A stretch of 64,000 bases of DNA from Intoshia linei (taxonomy: Eukaryota > Orthonectida > Rhopaluridae): positions 22,040 through 86,039 of the forward strand of contig LWCA01000017.1 of the NCBI GenBank assembly GCA_001642005.1, read 5' to 3'. The notes under the pieces were generated by a model. It saw only the letters and a list, made by a program, of their open reading frames with translations. It was not told the origin of the DNA and ran no database searches. The translations under genes were made by a program, and so were the position numbers. Shown piece after piece: positions 47,101 through 59,100 of the stretch (within the stretch, counting starts at the first letter, position 1; each line of letters starts with the position of its first letter).

Positions 47101-50100
47101 AGTCTGCTTGGTTTTGATTATAAGCATTTTTCCTTATACTCTCGAATATGAGAAGACTTCTTATAATCGAGAAAAGACAGTAGACATTTGAATATTATTC
47201 TTTCATTATTATTAAATATTTTATTCAAATTTATTCAAATTCATTCATTTATTAGAAATCATCATGTCGTATAGAATGTATATAACTGTGAAATTTACAC
47301 ATTCTATGGGCAAGTCGTAGAATGTATACATTTCATGGATAAGTCGTAGAATGTGTAAAATTTTCATTTATATTTTAAATATAGTTTAATTTTGGATTTT
47401 AGAAATTTTTTTTAATCCAAACTTTAAGGGTGGTTTTTAAGATTTTTTTTAGAACAAAACTTTAACGGGGGTTTTTAAAAATATTTTTTGAACAGAACTT
47501 TAAGAAGCGGTTTTTTAGAAATTTTTTAAATCAAATTTGAAAAGGGGTTTTAGGTAATTATATTTGACCCAAACTTTCGAGAGGGATTTTTAAGATTTTT
47601 TTTTAAACCAAACTTTCAAGGTGGTTTTTAAGATTTTTTTTAGACAAACTTTCAAGGTGGTTTTTAAGATTTTTTTTAGACAAACTTTCAAGGTGGTTTT
47701 AAGATTTTTTTTAACCAAACTGTAAGGTTGTTTTTAAGTTCTGTTCAAAAAAAATTCCTAAAAACTCCCTTTTAAAATTGGTTTAAAAAAAATCTTAAAA
47801 CCACCTTGAAAGTTTGTCTAAAAAAAATCTTAAAAACCACCTTGAAAGTTTGTCTAAAAAAAATCTTAAAAACCACCTTGAAAGTTTGGTTAAAAAAATC
47901 TTAAAAACCACTCTTAAAGTTTGGATCAAAAAAAATTTCTAAAATCCAAAATTAAACTATATTTAAAATATAAGTTAAAATTTTATACATTCTACAACTT
48001 GTCCATATAATGTATACATTCTACGACTTGCCCGTGGAATGTGTGCATTTCACAGTTGTACACATTCTATGCAACATATACATAAATAGTACAAAATATT
48101 TGGCTGACCCTCGTTATAGAAGCAGGCATATATAGTTTAGTGATATTTTAAAATTACACTTAATTCGTTATAAATAATATCAATAAGACTGCCCATGACA
48201 ATGATGAAATCTAATGTATTCCACGCATCTTTAAAGTAATGCTAAATTATATAATATGTCATTAATGAATAATCACAATTATGATTAATCTTTATACATA
48301 TAATTATATAAAAAATTTATATTTTTAGTCCATCTCAAACCCTTTTTACATTAAGTTCAACTACTAGTGTGTGTAATTAATCTTTTAAAATCAAGAGAGT
48401 TTTAATTTTTAAATTATTTAAAAAAATTCTTTAAAGGGCAACCGCATATGCACCACAAGAAGTGATGATTAATGAATCAAAAAATTCAGGGCCCATTTTT
48501 AATTTTCGGGTGGCTACCGCTTGGTAGATTCCGTTCTGACAACTTTTATGCATTCTGTTTCGAATTCTTAGTGATAATAGTTTTAATTTTTGTAAGTTGA
48601 TTACTACTGGAAAATTTTAAGGTATTTAAAATTTAAAAAAAAATTTATTACCAATAATGGAAAAGTCAGTAAAATGTAAACATTACTTGAATTTTTTTAC
48701 ACACACTTAAAAAAATATGCACGTTAAATTTAAAATAAAGAGATAAAATTGATTATTACGCAAGGTTGGGCTTCATCTGGTGTTGGTTGTCTTTGAAAAA
48801 CTTTTTTATATTTTTTTCAATATACCCAACTCTTTTTAATTTAATTTAATTAAACCTTTAATCTTTTCTATATTACTTGAAAGTCATACCTTAAATCTAA
48901 ATGCGGCCAACTTCAAAATAAATTCAATTGTAAAGACTGCGGTAAAAAACATATTTAGGTAGTCTAGTGACATGGAATAATACTTGGGTTGTTGAAAGAA
49001 CTAAAATTATTGTATTATAATTGATTACAATCAAAATATATTATGTTTATTATTATTATACTAGTATTAAATTAGTGGGGTTTCATTAAATTTTCAAAGA
49101 ATAAAAATTGATGAAAAATTAAGTACTTTTCACAGTTTAACTATGTATGATAGGGTGTCTGATTTTGCACTTTTTGAAAATCAAAAACTTCAAACTTCAA
49201 AATTTACATAATTGATTAAATTAGTGATATTGAATATAGTAAATTTCATACATACATTAGAGATATTCTAAAATTTTATTCTTAAGATCCAAAGGGTTCA
49301 AGATCGGAAAAATTTGAGTAATTAATCAAAAAAGGAGAAGAAAAAAAAATAATTTAAATTAGATAAAATTTGGGGAGTCGATAAAAAAATTTTTAAATTA
49401 TTGATTTATGGTTCGCTTTTTTTGTGCTTGGATACTATTCATTTTATATAACAAAATAGTGAACATAATGAAAATGTATATATATTTTGAAAAAAGTTAT
49501 CTACTTTTCACAGTTAGTCCATGATCCGCTTAATCTGTCGCTACTGTACTATCAGTTTACATGTTAATTGTTCCAATTGTTAAAGTTCCCCAAAAATTAT
49601 ATGAATCCCAGTATAAAAACTAGCGTGGCGGTTGATTTTTTTAAATTATAATTTAAATAACTAAATTAAAATAATTATTTGATAAATTGACCTTCATTCC
49701 CAATGTAACTGAATTTAGCAAAATGAGTGCAAAAATGGTATATTCAAAAGGCCGAGAAGTTACAAATAGCCAAATTTTAAATTGGTGTTTGTTTTTAGGT
49801 ATATATCGTCTTTGCGGTTTAGCATGTAGTGCATATTCTATACATTGTCTCTAATATGAAAACATTTGTAATTGATAATTTAATTTATTGAAATTTTTGT
49901 ATTCAAAATTAAATTAAAAAATTCCTATAAATACATATTGAAAATAGTACCTCATTTTTAGAAAGTTCACAATTTTTGTATTCTTGCTCACCTTCATTTT
50001 GAAACGTGACAATGACAAACCCAACAAAAATGTTTACCATAAAAAATGCAATAACAATTATATAAACAAAATAATATATAGCTACTGAAGGCCTATAATT

Positions 50101-53100
50101 GTATATTGGACCAATATTTTCAGCACTGGAATCAATCGATCTGTAAAGCAGACTAATTTTTTTTCAATGTAATAAAAATATATATTACAGAGGCCATCCC
50201 TCAAATGTTGCCACACTGAACAAAGTCAACATTCCATTTTTTATGTCATCAAAATTAAAATTATTGTTTGTCCATTCTCTGGATACAATTTCAGGTTCTT
50301 TTACATCAAAACCAATATATCGTATATATTGTCCTCTAAAAATTGTGACGTATTAACGCAACTTTACATATATGTATATTAAATTACCGACAGGTCTCTT
50401 CTGTTAATTTTGAAAGATCATTACATTCATAAAAGGCACCCTATGTTAATACTAAAATAATTTTATAAATGTACGCACTTTGAAAAGTTGAACACCGATA
50501 GCTGAAAACATAAATTGTAATAAAATTGTAACCAACATGATATTTCCTATAGTTTTGACAGCAACAACTACACATTGAACCACATTCTGAGAATTTAATC
50601 ATAGAATAAATCAAATATACCTTTAATCCTTTAGCTCTATTTATAGCTCTCAAGGGCCGCAAAACACGTAAGACTCTTAGAATTTTCACAGTACTAATAG
50701 CTTCATTACTAAAATATAGTTTTAAAAATAAATCATACATTTACTTTAACAAAAATGAACCCAGACCAACAAATACTACCAGTAAATCTAATAAATTAAA
50801 TAAGCTTCTACAGAAAGATCCTTTGTGCCATATAAAACCCAATGCCACAATCTAAATTATGTTTTAAGTTTTAGAGTAATTTATTTTTAGCAAAAGTTTT
50901 TAAATTACTTTTAGATTAACTTCTATTGTAAATAATCCAGTGAAAATATAGTCGAAATATTTTAAAATCTAAATAAAATTATGTAGTATAGTATACATTA
51001 TGATATATTATGTAATTAATGATTATAATTATACACATTGTAAGTGGGGTAGAGACAAGGAGCACAAGGGTCGAATATTGGGGTTAATATATTCATTATA
51101 TGTTTTTAACAGTTGTCTTTAGTCACTACCAGTTTCATGTAATTTAGTTTTTCTCAAACTTTTTATGCTAGGCCTCACTTTTATTCTTAAAATATCTCAG
51201 TCTCACTTCAAAAAATGACCTAGCGATCATTTATGTAATATTAACGTAAATTAGGGATCTTTTCAGAAAACTAATCTCTACTACGTCTAAACCATGGATT
51301 CTTAACCTTTTTTCACTTGGTACCCCTTAATTCAATTAAATTCAATTTGGCAATCCCAGGTTAAGAACCCATAGCCTAAACCTATTTAATAGGATCGTAA
51401 TCTATTAAATATTTAGGGCAAGTAAAAATTAACAAATGCTAGCCCGGTCGGTCCCGGTGGACGACTCTACATCAGTTACTATGTAATAATACTTCAACCT
51501 ATTTAAGTAAATTATTTTTTTATTTATTTATATTATTCTAATTATTTTATTTGGAGAAATGAGGCTACAATTTTACAAAAATTTCTTAAAGCTCGTCCCG
51601 AAGAGGTTTCTCAGATACCGTAGGTTCGGTACTGAACCATAATATAGTTTTATCCATAACCTACCAATTTTACATTTGGTATGTGGAGTCCAGTTGAATA
51701 TATGAATCTCTGAGATGTTCAAGAAAATAACGCCCCTTAAGACAGATAAAAAATTAAATTATATACTTTATTTCTCTGTGAATTCGTGTAGAGAGGGTCC
51801 TCAGCTGCCAACATTGTTGAACTAACCAAAATAGCAAACAATACAAGATTTCCAAAATAGTTGTGATTGCAAATAAACCAACAAAATTTTCGAAATCTAA
51901 AAATTAATCAAATGAAAATAAAACACCTTTTAAACGATAAATTTCATGAGGACAGAGAGACACAATATAAAAAGTTTTAAACATATGTATTGCCTTGTTG
52001 AATATGTTTTTAACTGGGGTTCACAACATACCACGATTTTATCTGCGGAATTTAAACACGAAATTTTTTCAATACCACTAAAACAGTAAATTTGAAAGCA
52101 ATCATGATATCCCTAAAAATGGTAATAATTTTACTTCAATGGTCAACAATTTCTAGGACCATATAGAGATGATATTTTGAAGATAAATTTCAAATTTTTC
52201 GATCTAATTTAATTTAAATATATCATGGAAAGGCCTGATAACCATTCTGTGAGTTTAGAACAAGGCTAATGTAAAAAATGTTTATGAATGTTAGCAATCA
52301 TCAGTATATACCAGGGGTGTCTGATTCAATTTGCTTGGCAGGATAAATGTGAAACAAAAATTATTACGCGGGCCGTACAAAAAAGTATTACTCAAACCAT
52401 TATTAAACTAACAGTTTTAATTAATAAAATGGAAAAGAAACAATAATAATGGAATGAGTATATAACTAATGTTAAAATTCTAATCATGAATAAATAAATC
52501 ATGAAAAATATATAAAAAAACTGTGTAAAAAATTTTATCATAAAAATAAAAATTTATATTATAACGGGCCGCATAATTGACAGTCTTGTTATATGTCAAT
52601 GAATGAAATGAAAATTTCTTGTATTTGAATTTTGAATTTGTAATTTTTAATGTATATTAATGTTTTAATGCATACTAGTCAAGGTTGAATAGTACCCACT
52701 AACCACAAAATTAGCTTATTATTTATTATCACATAAAATTTGTTAATTACATGTTACATATTAAATTAAAACTAAATAAAATCATATTGAAAGATTTTCG
52801 TGGATTAATGGTGCTCTAAATCTCGTACAGGTTGTAACAGTAGTCGTCAAAATTTTAACGAAAAATTAATAATTTTTCAGAGGTGAAAATGCTAGTAATA
52901 CGTATCATGTGTATACTATTTAAAAATATCTGCTAGTAAAAGAATTCAAGGTATCTTGCACCATCCACTTAGTCAATCAGAGAATTATAGTATACTTGTT
53001 TGTTGGCGATAAACAAATCAATGAATTATATTGTGGAATCTCGGGCTTAATTGATGTATCATTTTCTTCATTAATTCTTTTCGGACACGCTTTTGAAGAG

Positions 53101-56100
53101 GTATTTTCTAACATATTACAATAAATATAATTATTTTAGTAGATAAATTATGATTTTACCGTTTGATTCCATTGATAAACTAATACATAAAATATTAAAT
53201 AAATTAATTAAAAATTACTTTTGAGATTCTGAATCTTGTTTCTTAATTAAAAACAAAAAAATTAATAAAAATAATAAAATAAAATAAAAATAGAATATAA
53301 TTATTATAATCCTAACTTATATAATGTTACGCGATTTTTGTTTGTGTGTGTGTTCCACTTTATTGAAATAACTACCAGTCTTAGAATTTTATAAAGTTCA
53401 CATTTCTATTCCAGTTTTTTCCGGGACGTATAATAAGATAAATTTCAACCTCCCAAACTCACATCTTACAGGTCAAAAACCCCAATTGTCCTTCTTTTTA
53501 AAAATCAAACGAGTTGGAGAATTTAAAAAATATATCTTCAGGGCCAAAACCCCAAATTACCCTTCTTTTTTTAATGAAAACAGCTTAGAATTTTTAAAAA
53601 TTTCAATTCAAATAAGTGACGACTTCACGGTCAAAAAAGCATTTTAGTATTCATATTATTTTTTTTTCGAAATATTTTATTAACAATGTAAAACAAAAAA
53701 TGTGAAATAATTAACGCTCCGAAAATTAAAAAAAAAGAAGATTATTCTTATAGAGCTTATTGCAGTTGATATAAATACAAAATTTCAACCCCAGAAATCT
53801 ACGCATTCCCGGTAAAAAATAATTTTTAATATATTATCAATTAATATTTTTCAAATATTTCGATTAAAATAAAAATAAAAATGTAAATATAGATCCTACA
53901 ATTTCAAAAAAAATGTGCATTGAACGTCTACACATTTCCAATAAAAAAATATGAGTGAAAATCTATATAATTCATTCCTTCGGAATTTATTTCATTGCTA
54001 AACAATTTTTAAATTTCAAATTCTAATTTTCAAAACACATTTAATAAAATTTAAATAGAAAATATAACAACGAATCTAAAACAACTTTGATTTATCATTA
54101 TTATATTTATTACAATTCTTTAAATTCGACTGAAATATGTTTATAACGTGAAGATTCGGTTAATTGGTAATTTTAAGTATTTATTAAATTGATACTGAAT
54201 ATATATCATCACATTGAAAATGATAAAATAGGTTTTTATAATTTTATCGGTGTTTTTATTGATTTTTTTTTAATAATTTTTACCAATTAATTGCAACTAA
54301 ATTGGTTGCAATCAATTAATTCCAATTCCTGCCTGTTACGTTAAACGTACCTGAAATGGCATTACGGGTTTGAAAACTTATTTGTTGATGTTGAATTACA
54401 TCTGTAGTACAATAGAACCCGATTATAGTGATAATATTGGTATTCTGAATTTGGGACATTAAATTATCAACAATATATGTAGGTTTTATTAAATCCTAGA
54501 AATAAAAAAAAATTGTCTAATTATAAACCTTTAATATATTCAGATAAGTCAGATTATTTTTTAAATTCAATTTAAACTTACTTTTCGTTTAAATGATGAT
54601 TTAGCTTCATTGATTTTATTATTATTTTCAACTTTAGTTTCGTTGTGCACTCTAGTTAACGTGTCCGCATCCGCCAAATTATCCACCGCTATGGCCAAGA
54701 AAACGTTTAATAATATATCTAAAGATAAAATAAACAGTTTTATGACAATTACAATTTCCACAAATAAACATGATGACAAAATACAAAATGACCAAAACGC
54801 CAAAAGATTTAACACCACCATAGGATTGAATTCCATTGTACATGACGACATTCCAATCTTCACCCGTTAAAACCTTTAATAAATAGAGTTATATTTTTAA
54901 TGGTATACATTAAATACATCAATATTTTATACCTGAAAAACTGTGATAAATGACTGGCAGAACGAATCAAAATTAGATCTTGGTTTAAGAACATCTTTGT
55001 CGAAATTAAATCGACCTCCAAATAACTGCATTCCCAGAAGAGCAAATATAACAATAAATAAGAATAATAACAGTAAAAGACTGGCTATAGATCTCATACT
55101 GTTCAGTAAAGACGCTACCAAATTACTCAATGATTGAAAATGTCTAAATTTGATATACAAATGTATAAAGTATATGCACACTGTGCATTGCACAGTATAC
55201 AGTGGTCGCTCTCAAAAGTGAAAAGGAGTAGAGCACCTATCGGACTTTTATTAAATTTTATTAATGTCTGATTTTTTAATTTCTTAATTCTCATCAATGA
55301 TTAATTACAAAATAAAATGTATAGTTTTTATAATCTTGATGGTAAACATGAATTTAAGATTATTGAATTATTAGAGAAATGGATAAAGTGGATATAAACG
55401 ACGCAGAATAAAATAAGGGGTTTCTAAGAGATTGCATTCTTAGTAATACGAGGACTAGGAACTAAAAGGTTATGAAACCCTGCTCTAAATAATGTCAAAT
55501 TATAAATTACAACATTACATTGTATTCGATTTCATAAAATTTGAAACCGACCATGATATTAAATTTTCTAATTTTTAAAACAAATTTACCGTGTTATTTT
55601 AAAAATTCTGAGTAGACGCGCACATCGTAAAACACTCAATCCTAACGGACGAATCAATCCAGAGTAAATTAAAATCAATTCTGTGAGACTGCAAATTACG
55701 ACAAAACAATCAAATCGATTGAAGCACGATAAAAAATAACCTTCAATTCCCAAACAGCTTAATTTTAACAACATTTCAATGGCAAACATTATTACAAAAA
55801 ATATGTTCACAACGTCTAAAATGTTATATATTAAATTTTTAACATAAATATCAGTGGTTCCCGATTAGGGTTAGTGGAACATTATATTGCATCTAAAACA
55901 ATATACCTGGGGTCAATGAAATTCAAGTAAAATAAAAAAAAATTTACCAACTTTTAAATTTTAATTTATATTTTTAAATTGAAGTATTAAATTTATTACA
56001 GAGTTGCCAGATGTTAAAAATATATCCAAAATTCTTGACGACATTTACATTATTATTTCAAAAATCCCACTATTATTTAAAAATTAAAATTTAATAAAAA

Positions 56101-59100
56101 ATACAATTTCAAACCCTGAGGGAATAATCGACTTTTACCAATATTTTTTTGAAAAACACGATTTTACCAAATCTTATAAGAAAAATTCACTTAATCAAAT
56201 CCCAAAATAAAAAATACATTTTTATCAATCCTTAAGATATTAGATATTAGCACTGGAATCATTCTATTATAGGAATCTGCAAAATAATTAATTTGTCATA
56301 ATTGGGGTATGATTAAGTGAATTACGTTGCTTAAGGACTGATAAAATTGTATTTTTTTCAAAAAAATTATATATTACAGCTAAATACATACAATCAATTT
56401 AATAAAATCAATTAAATTTTACGAATATTGGTTTACTTGTAAAAAAAATTATAAAAAAAATAATATTTCGAAATGGTGGTCAGTAAATTATTTGAATCGG
56501 TAAACACTGATTTATATACAATGTATATTATACATAATATTATTATCATCATGTATTATGTTACCTTATTATTAAGGTTTATTATTATTCAATCATGCTC
56601 CAATTTTAGGGTAAATAATAGGGTTGGCAATTTACCGAATAAAAGTTTAACGGTAAATTACCGATACATTTCATATTTTTTAAATTTTTTTTTAAATACA
56701 TGTATCAAAATTAATTTAATCTCTATAATTAATTTAAACATATTTACATTATTTTTTGAAAAAGAATTTTAATGTCAATTTAATGTAATTTTTTAGTAAG
56801 ATTAAATTATAGGTTTAATTTAAAAAAAAAAAATAATTGAGGTTTTTGACTAGTAAGATGTAAGTTTCAGATATTGAACTTTATCTTACTTTCGCTTAGG
56901 AAAAAACTAACTTGGAATTTTCGTTTTTTAAAATTATATAACACTTAGTTATTGAAATAAACGATAATACATGGACAGACTGATAAAAAAAGAGTTTTAT
57001 ATGCATGTATAAGTGAGAACGTACTTGAAACAAACAATGACTATATTAAATATTTTACTTTGAAACATTTCGAGCCATTTAGGTTGACCATAATGATCGG
57101 ATGTTAGTACAACAGTGTTTAACGTAACTAATACGATTATAAGCCAATAAAAAAATTGAGATTTCACAATATGACGTACTCGAATTTTACTAAATTAGAA
57201 TGTAAAATTATGCTACATTATTAATATACTATGTAATTGTATTATATTTTTTAACTTACTAGATTTTATAAAACCTTTGAAATCTGCGTCTGTAATATAA
57301 GAGTATATATATTTAAAATACACGTAAGCTATTACTTGAATTGAAGCACTCTTTTATTATGTTGAAATCTAATTGGATGAGTTTCACGGTATTCTGAGTT
57401 TTCTTCTCCGGAAAAAGAACCGGTAATATTGGTTGTTTGGGTCATATCCTCTAAACCGTTATTTTACTTTATTTAATTTTTTCATGTTATATATAGTTTC
57501 TATTATTAAATTTACCTGACTGATTGATCCAATCCAAATAACCTCTAACGTCGCTGTCAACCTTTTTTTTGTCTCTCAGTTTTTTGAAATTGCCTCTAGC
57601 CTTAGCTTTTTCTCTAGCCTTTGAAAATTCACTAAAAATATATAAAAGTTAAAAATATTCAATACCCGCTCAAGACACCTAATACTAAATTCATAACAAA
57701 GAATGAACCTAATATTATCAGAGAAAGAAAATAAATCCACGGCCATGTGTTTCCTAACGAGTCGTTTATCTAATATATTAATTTATGTATTTATATTCTA
57801 TCTTTATAAAAACCATATATAAAACATCCGTCCAACCTTCCATTGTCACACACTGAAAAACTGTTAAAATAGAAAGGCCAATATTATCAAAATTTGTAAT
57901 TCCGTTGTTTGGACCTTCATAATATTCACGACATGTGTAACCTTCATTGCATTGATATAAACCACCACAAACAGTCGGATATGGTTTCATCACATCTATG
58001 TTAAATTAAGTTAAATTGCATAAAATGATAACTATAAAAAATCATGAACATTTCAATTCATTCATTTGGTCTTCTTTGTACCCAATTTATTAGTATTATT
58101 AAATTATTATTATTAATTATACACTTAATGATAATTGAATTAATTTTAATACTTGTATTATTTTTGAAGCACGTCTTGTGTAAACTACCAGAAAACAATT
58201 CTAATCCAATGATAGCATAAATTATTATGACAAAAGCAACTAATAACGCCACATGTAAGAGTGGGATCATTGCTCTTAGAATTGAATTCAACACAACTTG
58301 AAGACCTTTAAATAAAATAAAAATGTATATAAAATTAATAACAGACGTTTAATAATAATGATAATAATTATAATATTTTTAACTAATTATTATTATAATG
58401 CACCATAAATGTACAATTAAATCTGTAGTTCGTCAATGTCGGATGGTATAATTTTGGAAAAATATTGAAACGATAACTTAATAAACAAAAGTTTTTACAC
58501 TTAAACCTACACGGATGCCCATTTCGCCCAAAATGTTTTGTGGACCCTTTAAAAAATTTCTACGTAACAAATAGCCCTTAGTAGACCAATTACAACTGAA
58601 CCTGCGATGTTCGAGCCTCCAGCCTCTAATTATCGGTATTTGATTATAATCAAAATTTTTTTAAAAATTAACCATAAACTTTTTATAAAATGATTAATAA
58701 ATACATACTTGGAACGCCAGAAACAAGTCTGAGCGGTCTGAGAACTCTGAAAGCTCGTAAAGCCTTAACATCAAATCCTTTTTGGTCTAATACTGAAAAT
58801 ATGGAACTTACATTACTAGAAAAGAATTAACATGAAAATAAATAAATTACCCTATAACAACAATAATAAAATCAAGACTATTCCATTTCGATCTTAAATA
58901 TGCTCCAGGGTGTAACAAAAAACCTAGAGCAATAATTTTTAGCAAGCATTCGAAAGTAAAAATTATCAAAAATGCAAATTCGAGATATTCCTAAAATGCG
59001 ATAATTTTAAAAATTGTAAAATTAACCAAAATTATATTAATTTCATTGGTATCTCCAGAAGGATACGGAGTATATATTGCCAAAGCTATACAATTTGCAA

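Noticed and set aside
47580-47940. Regular 35-base repeats resembling a CRISPR array
   Set aside because: Units are contiguous without unique spacers and mirrored as inverted arms, in an animal intron; this is a foldback element.
54610-55137. Plus-strand open frames opposite the Cav1 domain II exons
   Set aside because: They are antisense shadows; the minus strand has the conserved channel sequence and splice sites.
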